DNA of 64,000 nt from NCBI GenBank assembly GCA_027083355.1, contig JALWOY010000081.1, forward strand, positions 1 to 64,000. The letters run 5' to 3'. Origin of the DNA: Phycisphaerales bacterium. Lineage in GTDB: Bacteria > Planctomycetota > Phycisphaerae > Phycisphaerales > UBA1924. The notes under the pieces were generated by a model. The model was not told the DNA's origin, searched no databases, and worked only from the letters and a program-made list of their open reading frames with translations. Shown piece by piece: positions 24,073 through 32,219 of the stretch. Positions within the stretch are counted from its first letter, which is position 1, and each line of letters opens with the position of its first letter. The position numbers were made by a program, and so were the translations under genes.

Positions 24073-24484
24073 ATCGAACCCGTGTGGTTGCGGTGTGACC
24101 TGCTTATCGGCGAACAGCACGGCCGGATCGACGGGAGTGTACGAGATCGCGGCTGGCAGAGCTGAGTTGCCGAGTGTAATACGAACATAAAAATGCCGTC
24201 TGCTCTTTACGCGAGCGATCGGATCGGTTCGAGTCCGGCAAACACCCTGACAAAGAGCAATTTTACAGGTCCGAAGAACAGGTTTTTTGCGATCCGGGGT
24301 CGAGAAACAACAGTTTTGGGGCGAAGTGGCCGAGGATGTGTTGCAGAGTGGGGCGAAGTAGGGCATAATCCCACAACTTTTCGTCGGGTGGTGAATGCAG
24401 GAGGCCTTCATTTCACGCGGCGATCGCGAAACCGGCGGAATTGGCCGAGGCAAGGCAGCCAGATGACCGCGCTGGAAACGACCC
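24073..24484. other. Intergenic region upstream of mraZ
   Basis: This 412-base gap is AT-richer than its surroundings in 24140-24320. It holds the start-side region of the divergent flavin reductase gene (minus), a GAACAGGTTTTTTGCGATCC T-tract near 24275-24293 that could be a terminator remnant, and the mraZ promoter with MraZ boxes at 24317-24369. GGTTCGAGTCC at 24226-24236 looks like a tRNA T-arm, but no cloverleaf can be built. Confidence 0.6.
24317..24369 (+). promoter_or_regulatory. mraZ promoter with MraZ boxes
   Basis: -35 TTGCAG (24341-24346), 17-base spacer, -10 CATAAT (24364-24369). TGGGG at 24317-24321 and TGGC at 24327-24330 are one 10-base-spaced pair. TGGGG at 24349-24353 and TAGGG at 24359-24363 are another, lying inside the -35/-10 spacer. 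MraZ of E. coli and others binds TGGGN repeats spaced by 10 bases, so autorepression is expected. Confidence 0.75.
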
Positions 24485-24937
24485 GTGCTGTTCACAGGAC
24501 AAGCCGAGATCACGATCGACGCCAAGCAGCGGCTCGCCGTGCCGTCGAAGTACCGCAATCGGCTGCCCGAGGGGGAGACGACGTGGTACTGCGTGCCGTG
24601 GCCGGAAGGGTCGATTCTGCGTCTGTACCCGGCGAGCGTGTACGAACCGCTGGCGTTGCGGCTGGACGATTCGCTGACGGCGGGGAGCGACGCGAGCAAG
24701 ATCGATCAGTCGTTCAGCTTCGTCGAACCGCTGGAGATGGACAAGACCGGGCGGGTCCGGCTGCTGAAGTGGCACCTGGACCTGGTCGGGATGCCGAGCG
24801 AGGTGATGGTGATCGGTGCGCGGAATCGGCTCGAAGTGCATGCCCGGGACGTCTGGCGGGCGAGCATGGTCGATCGGTTCCGCGAGATGGCGGCGCTGTA
24901 CGAGCGATCGGAGCGCCGGGGCGAGACGCAGGCATGA
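24485..24937 (+). CDS. mraZ: Transcriptional regulator MraZ
   Basis: This 150-aa DNA-binding protein normally heads the division and cell-wall cluster. It has two AbrB-like swapped-hairpin domains: MLFTGQAEITIDAKQRLAVPSKYRNRL and, later, VEPLEMDKTGRVRLLKWHLDLVG with VMVIGARNRLEVHARDVW. The GTG start at 24485 gives the standard N-terminus. Its own promoter carries TGGG-type MraZ boxes. No rsmH (mraW), ftsL or mur gene follows; instead about 430 bases of structured sequence run to a terminator at 25339-25371. The gene is thus an orphan of the dcw cluster, with autoregulation still intact. Confidence 0.93.
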   Translation: MLFTGQAEITIDAKQRLAVPSKYRNRLPEGETTWYCVPWPEGSILRLYPASVYEPLALRLDDSLTAGSDASKIDQSFSFVEPLEMDKTGRVRLLKWHLDLVGMPSEVMVIGARNRLEVHARDVWRASMVDRFREMAALYERSERRGETQA

Positions 24938-25371
24938 ACCCGGGTCGGCGAAAGGCCCGGGTCGAGATGAACACAACGCCTTTGTGGTGTCCGGACCATC
25001 CGGACGCCACGAGGCCGAGGCGAACCGCGGGTGTGCGAGCGCACGCCCGTGGGGCTTGAACGGGGCGGCTCGCTGCCCCGGGTCGATGTGACCGTCCGGC
25101 AGGGATCGCCGGGCGGGGAAGAAGGCCGGTGTGAACCGAGGAGTGCACACCGGCCGCGCCAGGGACGGCGCGGGCGAGGCAGGGACGCCGAGCCCGGACA
25201 ATCGCGAGCGTGTGCCCGGCCCGCGAGCGGCGGCCCGGGTGCATTGACGATGCGGCGTTTGCGTCGCGACAGAGCGTGACCGGCAGCGGGCGAACTCCCA
25301 CCATGACCTCCCACAGGTGCCCGATGCCATCCTCCCCACACCTGCCGGGCCCCACCCGGCGGGTGTTTTTT
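24938..25371 (+). ncRNA. Candidate structured RNA: serial hairpins downstream of mraZ
   Basis: After the mraZ stop come eight hairpins in a row. 24938-24962: ACCCGGG stem. 24984-25010: 12-bp stem with CCA loop. 25026-25051: 11-bp stem, GAGC loop. 25061-25080: CUCG loop. 25092-25116: 9-bp stem, AGGGATC loop. 25124-25155: perfect 10-bp stem, loop with GAGGAG. 25156-25171: AGGGAC loop. 25172-25195: outer 4-bp stem, tandem G.A, inner 3-bp stem, AGGGAC loop. A terminator follows at 25339-25371. Three loops are AGGGAC or AGGGAU, reminiscent of GGA motifs in CsrA-binding RNAs. I do not recognise RNase P, tmRNA, 6S or SRP motifs here. No convincing protein frame exists. It may be an mRNA 3' part, a processed RNA or an independent gene. 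Confidence 0.55.
25339..25371 (+). terminator. Strong Rho-independent terminator after mraZ unit
   Basis: An 11-bp stem CACCTGCCGGG/CCCGGCGGGTG (one T-G wobble) with CCCCA loop is followed by TTTTTTG. It closes the mraZ and structured-RNA unit. Confidence 0.9.
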
Positions 25372-25380
25372 GTCGGGAGA

Positions 25381-25928
25381 AGGAGAACACGCGATTTGAA
25401 ACACCGACCGGCAAGCTGCCGGTGATCCCCGACGGTGGTTTTCGGGTGTGGTGGGTGTGAAAAAATGGAGGGATGGAGATCGAGGAGGAGAGGGAGCCCC
25501 TCACCCCGGCCCTCTCCCCGCAAGCGGGGAGAGGGAGGGTGGAATCGGTGCGCTTTGGGCGGGCGGAGAATCCGACGCTTCGCATGCTCAGCGTCGGCGT
25601 CTGTTGGTTGAAGTGCATGGCAGGTTGGGTCGGGGCGCCGTGAAGGGTCGTTTGGTTTGGGGGGAGAAGGGAGCCCTCGCTTCCGCTCGGGCCTCTCTGG
25701 GGATGAGAGATTGAGAGATGGAGAAGAGAGAGACGGGCTGGAAGCCCATCCCACCGAGAGAAAGGAGATGAAGAAAGAGCCCCATGCCCCCGGCCCTCTC
25801 CCCGCAAGCGGGCGAGGGTGGAAATGATGACTGGAGACTCGGCTCGGAGAGCCGAGGTATCCGAAGCCAAGGTATCCGAAGCCAAGGTGCCCGGGGTCGT
25901 CGGATGGGGCGCGCGGGATCGGCGCATG
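25381..25928. repeat. Intergenic repeat island 3
   Basis: There is no gene here. It includes an ACCGGCAAGCTGCCGGT palindrome (about 25408-25424), family D in reverse orientation (25491-25544 and 25792-25821), a family G copy (25567-25600), family A in reverse (25673-25695), a family F palindrome GACGGGCTGGAAGCCCATC (25731-25749), and the triplicated GCCAAGGTATCCGAA unit (25853-25890). 25669-25754 is the inverse of 11568-11647. Confidence 0.8.
25673..25695 (-). repeat. Family A hairpin repeat, copy 3
   Basis: On the minus strand this reads GAGGCCCGAGCGGAAGCGAGGGC, identical to the consensus copy at 11621-11643. Confidence 0.85.
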
Positions 25929-25950
25929 AAAAAGGCCCGGGGTCCGGGCC
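25929..25950 (-). terminator. Terminator of the tRNA-Leu gene
   Basis: On the minus strand GGCCCGGACCCCGGGCC is followed by five T. It lies 9 bases beyond the tRNA 3' end. The plus-strand reading has only a weak T-tract, so it serves the tRNA. Confidence 0.85.
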
Positions 25951-25958
25951 TTGATCAA

Positions 25959-26044
25959 TGCGGACGAGAGGAGTCGAACCTCCACGGGGTTTTACCCCCA
26001 CTAGGACCTGAACCTAGCGCGTCTGCCAATTCCGCCACGTCCGC
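25959..26044 (-). tRNA. tRNA-Leu (anticodon CAG)
   Basis: This 86-nt class II tRNA has acceptor GCGGACG paired with CGTCCGC, D-arm GGCGGAATTGGCAGACGC, anticodon arm CTAGG-TTCAGGT-CCTAG with CAG at its centre, a long variable arm (TGGGGGTAAAACCCCG) and T-arm GGAGGTTCGACTCCTC. The discriminator is A, and the CCA tail is not encoded. A TTGCCG-18-TAGCAT promoter lies upstream and a terminator downstream. Confidence 0.97.
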
Positions 26045-26084
26045 GTCGCGGTGCCGGGCCGGGTTTGCCGGCTCGGCGGCGGAC

Positions 26085-26114
26085 ATGCTAGGCCCTCGGG
26101 TGGAACAACGGCAA
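26085..26114 (-). promoter_or_regulatory. Promoter of tRNA-Leu
   Basis: Minus strand: -35 TTGCCG (26109-26114), 18-base spacer, -10 TAGCAT (26085-26090). The -10 box sits about 41 bases before the mature tRNA 5' end. The same two hexamers with the same spacing occur before the phosphoesterase gene (56881-56910). Confidence 0.7.
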
Positions 26115-26227
26115 GCCGATCGGGGTTGTGCAGCCGAGATCATCGCCTTCGCGGGCGTGGACAACGCCCCCCGGAACGCGGTAGGCTGTGTTCCCTGACC
26201 GGGGGCTGTCTGGAATAAGGAAAACCG

Positions 26228-29200
26228 ATGAAGTATGCATCGATCGTGGTCGCGGTCCTGATGGTTGTGTTCAGCCCGGCGGTCGGAGCCGACGACGAGC
26301 GGCCCGACGCGCTGGGGTCGCTCTCGTGGCGGGCGATCGGGCCGGCCCGGGGCGGGCGGGTGCAGAGCGTCACCGGGGTGATCGGGGACCGGGAGACGTA
26401 CTACATGGGCGCCACCGGGGGCGGGGTGTGGAAGACCACCGACGGCGGGCAGCACTGGCGGAACATCACCGACGGGCAGCTGCACACCGGCAGCATCGGC
26501 GCGATCGCCGTGGCCCCGTCGGACCCGAACGTGATCTACGTCGGGACGGGCGAGGGCGACGTGCGGGGCAACTTCAGCCACGGCGACGGGGTGTACCGCT
26601 CGACCGACGCGGGCAAGACCTGGACGCACGTGGGGCTCGACGACACGCGGCAGATCGGGCGGATCGTGGTGCACCCGGCGGACCCGGACACCGTGTACGT
26701 CGCGGCGATTGGGCACATCTTCGGCCCGAACGCCGAGCGCGGGGTGTTCCGCTCGACGGACGGGGGCGAGACGTGGAACAAGATCCTGTATGTCAACGAC
26801 CGGACGGGTGCGGTGCAGATCGCAATGGACCCGAACAACCCGCGGGTGCTGTTTGCGAGCTTCTGGCGGGTGAGCCGGACGCCCTGGAGTTTGGAGAGCG
26901 GCGGCGAGGGCAGCGGGCTGTGGCGCTCGACGGACGGGGGCGACACGTGGGAGGCGCTGACGGGCGAAGAGGGCGTCGCCGAGGGGCTGCCGGGGGGCAC
27001 GCTGGGCAAGATCGGCGTGTCGGTGTCGGGCGCACGGCGTGATCTTGTCTACGCGATCGTCGAGGCGGAGGACGGGGGCGTGTTCCGCTCGACCGACGGG
27101 GGAGACCACTGGAAGAAGGTGAACTCGGACCGCGCGTTGCGTCAGCGGGCGTGGTACTACACGCACATCTACGCCGACCCGGTGGACGCGGACACGGTGT
27201 ACGTGATGAACGTGAGCGTGCAGAAATCGATCGACGGGGGCAGAACGTTCCATCGGGTGCGCGCGCCGCACGGTGATAACCACGATCTTTGGATCGACCC
27301 GCTGGACAATCGGCGGATGATCAACGGCAACGACGGCGGGGCGACGGTGACGTATGACGGGGGGCGGACGTGGTCGCCGCTGTCGAACCAGCCGACGGCG
27401 CAGTTCTACCACGTGACGGTGGACAACCGGTATCCGTACCGCGTCTACGGTGGGCAGCAGGACAACTCGACGGCGTCGATCTCGAGCCGGGCGGGGCAGT
27501 TCGGCGACTGGAAGCGTGATCTGTACAGCGTCGGGGGGTGCGAGTGCGGGTATGTCGCGGTGCACCCGGAGAACCCGGACATCGTGTACGCGGGGTGCTA
27601 CGGGGGCTATCTGTCGATCTATGACCATTCGCTGCGGGAGAGCCGGAACATCTCGGTGTGGCCCGAGGACCCGATGGGGAGCGGCGCGGACGTGCTGACG
27701 CACCGGTTCCAGTGGACGTTCCCGATCGTGATCAGCCCGCACGACCCGGAGACGGTGTACGTGGGCGGCGAGCGTGTGTTCCGTACGCACAACCGGGGGG
27801 CGTCGTGGGAGGCGATCAGCGACGATCTGACGACGAACGACAAGGCGAAGCAGCGGTCGTCGGGCGGGCCGATCACGAAGGACAACACATCGGTCGAGTA
27901 TTACTGCACGGTGTTCACGATCGCGGAATCGCCGGTCGAGGCGGGCGTGATCTGGGCGGGGTCGGACGACGGGCTGATCCATGTGACGAGCGACAACGGG
28001 CAGACGTGGGAGGACGTGACGCCGCCCGAGATGGGCGACTGGCCGATGATCAGCCTGATCGAGGCGTCGCCGCACGACGCGGACACGGCCTGGGCGGCGG
28101 TGACGCGGTACAAGATGGACGACTTCGAGCCGTACATCTATCGCACGCGGGACCGGGGCAAGACGTGGGACCTGATCGTCGATGGGATCGACGACGACGC
28201 GTTTGTGCGCGCGGTGCGGGAGGACCCGGTGGTGCCGGGGCTGCTGTACGCGGCGACGGAGACGGGTGTGTATTACTCGCGCGACGCGGGGGAGTCGTGG
28301 CATTCGCTGCAACTCGAACTGCCGGTGGTGCCGGTGACGGATCTGGTGGTCAAGGATGACGATCTTGTTATCAGCACGCAGGGTCGGTCGTTCTGGATCT
28401 TGGACGATCTGGCGGTGCTGCGGCAGCTGGACCCGGATTCGCTGGGCGACGAGATCATACTGCTGACCCCCGAGCCGGCGTACCGGGAGCGGTGGGACGC
28501 GGCCCGGGTGCATTTCTATCTGCCGGAGGACATCGAGGAGCCGACGACGCTGCGTTTCCTGAACGCGGACGGCGAGGTTGTGCGCTCGTTCGTGGTCGAG
28601 ATCGAGGGCGTGGAGCACAAGAAGGAGCCGGGGGAGGGTTCGTTCAAGGCGGAGGCCGGGATGAACCTGTTCCGGTGGAACTTCCGCGAGGCGAGGCCGA
28701 CGACGGTGCCGGGGGCGGTGGGCTGGCCGGGGACGCCCGCGGGTCCGCGTGTGCCGCCGGGGACGTACACGGTGGGGCTGGTTTCTGGCGATGTGACGCG
28801 GTCGGCGGATTTCGAGGTCCTGCCGGACCCGCGGTATGACACGACGGCGGAGGAGTACGAGGAACAGTTCGCGTTGCTGAAGGAGATCCACGATTCGATC
28901 GACGCGGCGCACCGGGCGGTCAACGACATCCGGAAGATCCGCGGGCAGATCAAGGCCGCGATGGAGCGGGCGGAGGCGGCGGGCCTGAAGGATGAGTTGA
29001 AAGAGCAGGCCGAGGCGATCCGCGGGGCGATCAAGGAGATCGAGGAAGCGATCATCCAGACGAAGAGCAAGTCTTCGCAGGACCCGCTGAACTTCCCGGT
29101 GATGCTCAACGACAAGTTGTCGGCGTTGGCCGGTGTCGTGGACGGGGACTACCCCCCCACCGCGCAGTCACGCGAGGTGTTCGGCATGCTCAAGACGAAA

Positions 29201-29326
29201 CTCGACGAGCAACTGGAGCGGCTGAAGAAAGTCATGGACGAGGACGTGGCCGCGTTCAACGACAAGATGGTGGAACTTCGCGTGCCGGCGGTGGTCGTGG
29301 ACGACCACAGCGAGGGCGGCGAGTGA
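26228..29326 (+). CDS. Large exported BNR-repeat/sortilin-like beta-propeller protein
   Basis: This 1032-aa exported protein starts with a signal peptide (KYASIVVAVLMVVFSPAVGA). Residues 30-640 form beta-propeller repeats of the sortilin/VPS10 and BNR (Asp-box) type. Many blades carry variants of GGVWKTTDGGQHW, GVYRSTDAGKTW, GVFRSTDGGETW and GLWRSTDGGDTW. A beta-sandwich-like part (residues 720-830, NADGEVVRSFVVEIEGV) and a charged, coiled-coil-prone helical tail (870-1030, EEQFALLKEIHDSIDAAHRAVNDIRKIRGQIKAAMERAEA) follow. Such proteins are common in planctomycetes and Bacteroidetes with unknown function. AAGGA precedes the ATG. Confidence 0.85.
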   Translation: MKYASIVVAVLMVVFSPAVGADDERPDALGSLSWRAIGPARGGRVQSVTGVIGDRETYYMGATGGGVWKTTDGGQHWRNITDGQLHTGSIGAIAVAPSDPNVIYVGTGEGDVRGNFSHGDGVYRSTDAGKTWTHVGLDDTRQIGRIVVHPADPDTVYVAAIGHIFGPNAERGVFRSTDGGETWNKILYVNDRTGAVQIAMDPNNPRVLFASFWRVSRTPWSLESGGEGSGLWRSTDGGDTWEALTGEEGVAEGLPGGTLGKIGVSVSGARRDLVYAIVEAEDGGVFRSTDGGDHWKKVNSDRALRQRAWYYTHIYADPVDADTVYVMNVSVQKSIDGGRTFHRVRAPHGDNHDLWIDPLDNRRMINGNDGGATVTYDGGRTWSPLSNQPTAQFYHVTVDNRYPYRVYGGQQDNSTASISSRAGQFGDWKRDLYSVGGCECGYVAVHPENPDIVYAGCYGGYLSIYDHSLRESRNISVWPEDPMGSGADVLTHRFQWTFPIVISPHDPETVYVGGERVFRTHNRGASWEAISDDLTTNDKAKQRSSGGPITKDNTSVEYYCTVFTIAESPVEAGVIWAGSDDGLIHVTSDNGQTWEDVTPPEMGDWPMISLIEASPHDADTAWAAVTRYKMDDFEPYIYRTRDRGKTWDLIVDGIDDDAFVRAVREDPVVPGLLYAATETGVYYSRDAGESWHSLQLELPVVPVTDLVVKDDDLVISTQGRSFWILDDLAVLRQLDPDSLGDEIILLTPEPAYRERWDAARVHFYLPEDIEEPTTLRFLNADGEVVRSFVVEIEGVEHKKEPGEGSFKAEAGMNLFRWNFREARPTTVPGAVGWPGTPAGPRVPPGTYTVGLVSGDVTRSADFEVLPDPRYDTTAEEYEEQFALLKEIHDSIDAAHRAVNDIRKIRGQIKAAMERAEAAGLKDELKEQAEAIRGAIKEIEEAIIQTKSKSSQDPLNFPVMLNDKLSALAGVVDGDYPPTAQSREVFGMLKTKLDEQLERLKKVMDEDVAAFNDKMVELRVPAVVVDDHSEGGE

Positions 29327-29360
29327 ACCCATAAGACCGGGGTTTCGGTGGAGTCGCAAC

Positions 29361-29882
29361 TCAATGCCGGCGCAGCATCAGCGTCGCCTCGCCGAGCAAG
29401 TGGTGGCGGATGGTCACACTCTGCGAATCGGGATCGATTCTCTGCACGATCCAGCCGTCTCCGAGAGAGGTCCCGGCGACGCAGGCCTTGCCGTTGATCA
29501 TCGCGATGGTCCGTCGGCCGGAAACGACGGCGGTCAGGCGGAAATCGGGCATGGATGGCAACATCGGTGTGTCGTCGATGACGCTCGGGGCGCTCATTTC
29601 GATCAGCTGTTCTTCCGGGAGGTCGTCCCTTCGGAAGGGGCTGGGGGCGATCTCCACGAGCGGATCGAGAGAGCCCGCCACGGCTCGCTGTTTCTCGTTG
29701 AGTTCGACCATGCCGACATCCGAACGCGGGAGCATGGGCGGGGGCGAGGGCCTGTCGTCGTCCTGCGATGCGGAGGCGTTCGCCGGTCCGGCGGGGATGT
29801 ATCGCGCCAGCCCCACGGCGAGCGACGGGGCGGCGACCGTGAGCAGCAGCATCGCCTTGCGATCGAGCTGATCGAGGTTCAC
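29361..29882 (-). CDS. GspC/PilP-like type II secretion protein (last gene of the operon)
   Basis: This 173-aa protein has an N-terminal membrane segment (RKAMLLLTVAAPSLAVGLARYIP) and a Pro/Asp-rich linker. The C-terminal part, about residues 112-173, fits the GspC homology/PilP pattern: FRLTAVVSGRRTIAMINGKACVAGTSLGDGWIVQRI, ending LLGEATLMLRRH. GTG start at 29882 overlaps the GspM/PilO-like gene's stop in GTGA. The assignment rests on the short C-terminal pattern and operon position, so a plain periplasmic pilus-alignment protein is also possible. Confidence 0.72.
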   Translation of the reverse strand: MNLDQLDRKAMLLLTVAAPSLAVGLARYIPAGPANASASQDDDRPSPPPMLPRSDVGMVELNEKQRAVAGSLDPLVEIAPSPFRRDDLPEEQLIEMSAPSVIDDTPMLPSMPDFRLTAVVSGRRTIAMINGKACVAGTSLGDGWIVQRIDPDSQSVTIRHHLLGEATLMLRRH

Positions 29883-30478
29883 GGCGACACCTCCTGCCGG
29901 GGCGGCGTGCGGAACGCGTGCTCGATGAAGAACCGCGTCACGGTCGCCTGGATGTGCAGCGTGCCCGAGCCGTCGTATGGCCCGAGATGGAACGATTCGA
30001 TTCGGACGGCGCCGAGGTCGGTGCCGATGCGTTGGATGAACCGGGTGATCTGTTCGAACGAGCCGGTCGCGTCGATGGTCGAGGATTCGATCCGCAGGAG
30101 GGTGTCGTTTTCCTGATCGCCCTCGCCGATGATCCGTGTCTGCGAGCGCCCCGGCTCGACGCCCGTCAGCTGCACACCGCTTGCGCGGGCGATCTCCCGC
30201 ACGGCGTCGTACATCCTCGCCTTGGGGTTCGGGCCGGTCCACCAGCGTTCGTAGGCCTCGGCGCTGCGCTCCAGCGAGGCCAGGACGTACTGCGGGTCGC
30301 GCGGCGCGGCGTTGATGATGACCTCGCCCGTGGAAACCTCGTCGAGCGCGGCGCGCAGCTCGGCCTCGAGCGTGTCGGCTCTGCTGTGCAATGGTTTGAC
30401 CAGCAGATGCCAGCCCCCGGCCGCGACGGCGCACAGGAGCAGAAGCCGCATCATCAGCGTGCGGGTTTCGTCGCTCAC
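29879..30478 (-). CDS. GspM/PilO-like inner membrane assembly protein
   Basis: This 199-aa protein has one N-terminal transmembrane helix (RLLLLCAVAAGGWHLLVKP), a coiled-coil stretch (HSRADTLEAELRAALDEVS), then a ferredoxin-like domain (residues 90-190: IARASGVQLTGVEPG, SFEQITRFIQRIGTDLGAVRIESFHL, THIQATVTRFFIEHAF). This is the typical PilO/GspM build. GTG start at 30478 overlaps the upstream gene's stop; its own stop overlaps the next start. It would join the PilM-N-like protein in aligning the platform. Confidence 0.8.
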   Translation of the reverse strand: MSDETRTLMMRLLLLCAVAAGGWHLLVKPLHSRADTLEAELRAALDEVSTGEVIINAAPRDPQYVLASLERSAEAYERWWTGPNPKARMYDAVREIARASGVQLTGVEPGRSQTRIIGEGDQENDTLLRIESSTIDATGSFEQITRFIQRIGTDLGAVRIESFHLGPYDGSGTLHIQATVTRFFIEHAFRTPPRQEVSP

Positions 30479-32109
30479 GGCGTGCCCCCTTCCGCCGATC
30501 CGCTGTCATTCTCGACAAGCAACACGCCGCGTGGAGCCGCGGGGATGCTGACGAGCCGGAGACGGACGACGAATCGCTGCACGGGCGCTTCCTTGCGTTG
30601 CTCGACGCGAGCGGATTCGAGTTCGACCGCGTCGATGAAGTCGCTCTGTTCGAGAGTGTCGAGGAAGGTTCCGAGCGTGCGGTCTTCGCTCGAGCTGAGC
30701 GCGACCTCGCCGCTGAGCCGGTACCAGAGCGCGCCGGATTCGCGGAACCCGCGGCAGTCGACCAGGTCGATGCTCTCGGGGAGGACCGAAGCGATGGCGT
30801 TGAGCGCCGGTGCCCAGGGGCCGACCCCGCCGATCCGTTCATCGATCGCGGCGCGGACCGTGTCGAGTTCCCCGGCGAGGCGCTCGGCATGGGTGGACTG
30901 GACGTTGAACGAACGGACCGCCTCGATCCTCGGCGAGAGGGCTTCCAGCTCGGCGGAGGTGCGCCGGATCTGCCCGTAGGTGGTCAACGCTTCGGTACCG
31001 AGCGCCACCAACGCGGCGGCGGCCCCGAATCGCATCATCTTTTTCAGCCGGGTTCGCTCGGACTGTCTGATTAACCGGAGCGGCCTGAGTGTGCCGCCGC
31101 TCGAAGTATCGCGCTCGACACTCCGGGCATACGGGGGCGCGGCGCTGCCCTCGGGGGGGTCTTGGCCGATGATCTCGGTGTCGAGCTGGGAGGAGAGCAC
31201 GCCGGTGATTCCCGGGATCTCCGCGGCCAACCCGGTCATCTCGACGCGGAGCGATTCGGGGTCGCGTCCTTCGAGGCCGAACCGGATGGTGTTCTTGATC
31301 TCGACGGCGAAGCGCTGGATGACGGGCTGGAGCAGCGGCAGGACGTCCCGGCCGGTCAGCCCCCGCGATTCGTCGAGCACCTGATCGCGGCCGGGCACGC
31401 CGAATCGGAAGACGAATTCCCTCGCGGCCTCCTGCGGGTCCTCGAGCCCGGCCTGTTCGAGGGCGCGGTTGTAGGCGTCGATGAAGGAGGCAGCGCCGAC
31501 GCTGAACGGGCGGAAGAGCGGAACGATGCCGTCTTCGCCGAGCGCAACGATCGACTCGTGTTCCCCGAGATCACAGACCAGCCGGGAACCGGACGCGACC
31601 AGCCGCGAGACCCGCAACGCGTGGGATCTGGCGAGAGGGACGACGCCCGCGCATCGGAACCCCGCCCGCTCGGCGAACGCGGCGATCCTGTCGAGCGTGG
31701 TGTCGGTCTCGGCGGCGATGAAGTATCGCGCGGCCTTCGAATCGGGGTCGGGTTTGCCGTCGAGGCGGCATAACGCGACTTGGAACAACCCTTCTTCGAG
31801 CTCGAACTGCTCGGCCATCGTCGCGTGCGCGATCCCGATCGCGGCCCGCTCGGGTCCGGCGGCCTGCAGGATATCGGTCCGCATCCCCGTCCCCGAGGCG
31901 TGGACGACAAGGCTCGGATTCTTCGGCAGACCCGATTCGGCCGCGGCCCGCGCGAGCCATGCATCGAACGGACGAAAACCCGAGGCGACGGCGTCGCGCC
32001 AGACGCCGGGCGAGAACGACATCGCACGGACCTCATCCGAAGACGCCGCGGCAAGCTCGATTCGGGTCGGGCTGAGGATCAGGATGGCTTGATGGCGTTG
32101 TTTCGGCAT
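30475..32109 (-). CDS. GspL/PilM-N-like assembly protein
   Basis: This 544-aa protein combines an actin-like N-terminal half (PilM/GspL type: ILILSPTRIELAAA at the start, LVCDLGEHESIVALGEDG mid-chain at about 190-207) with a C-terminal PilN-like half. One transmembrane helix is near residue 375 (MMRFGAAAALVALGTEALTTYG), then a coiled coil and a ferredoxin-like fold. The ATG at 32109 is preferred over a GTG at 32121 because the beta strand begins there. In T2SS GspL links the ATPase to the platform; here both roles may be in one chain. A 110-base gap precedes it, so it may have its own promoter. Confidence 0.8.
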   Translation of the reverse strand: MPKQRHQAILILSPTRIELAAASSDEVRAMSFSPGVWRDAVASGFRPFDAWLARAAAESGLPKNPSLVVHASGTGMRTDILQAAGPERAAIGIAHATMAEQFELEEGLFQVALCRLDGKPDPDSKAARYFIAAETDTTLDRIAAFAERAGFRCAGVVPLARSHALRVSRLVASGSRLVCDLGEHESIVALGEDGIVPLFRPFSVGAASFIDAYNRALEQAGLEDPQEAAREFVFRFGVPGRDQVLDESRGLTGRDVLPLLQPVIQRFAVEIKNTIRFGLEGRDPESLRVEMTGLAAEIPGITGVLSSQLDTEIIGQDPPEGSAAPPYARSVERDTSSGGTLRPLRLIRQSERTRLKKMMRFGAAAALVALGTEALTTYGQIRRTSAELEALSPRIEAVRSFNVQSTHAERLAGELDTVRAAIDERIGGVGPWAPALNAIASVLPESIDLVDCRGFRESGALWYRLSGEVALSSSEDRTLGTFLDTLEQSDFIDAVELESARVEQRKEAPVQRFVVRLRLVSIPAAPRGVLLVENDSGSAEGGTP

Positions 32110-32219
32110 GGTTCGGACCACTCACCCGTCGCGACAGACAGGCGCAGCACCTGATTCGGCCATGCGTGGTGAGGACTGGACCGGATCCACCCGTTTTTGG
32201 ATAACTCGTGGGTGCGGAT

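Noticed and set aside
24166-24246. Possible tRNA around GGTTCGAGTCC (24226-24236)
   Set aside because: The T-loop consensus is there and TTGCCG could pair with CGGCAA, but T-stem and acceptor cannot both form, and no D-arm or anticodon arm exists.
24816-25279. Small proteins encoded after mraZ
   Set aside because: The frames are Arg/Gly-rich, lack ribosome sites, and coincide with perfect hairpins.
24938-25371. RNase P RNA, tmRNA, 6S or SRP RNA
   Set aside because: None of the conserved blocks (for example GAGGAAAGTC of RNase P or a tRNA-like end of tmRNA) could be found on either strand, so only a generic structured-RNA call is made.
25853-25890. GCCAAGGTATCCGAA tandem units as a satellite or regulatory array
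   Set aside because: Only two full units and a partial third, with no partner gene nearby; noted only as part of the repeat island.
25955-28912. Long open frame antisense to the BNR/sortilin-like gene
   Set aside because: It runs through the tRNA-Leu gene and is Arg/His/Pro-rich without motifs, typical of GC-driven antisense frames.
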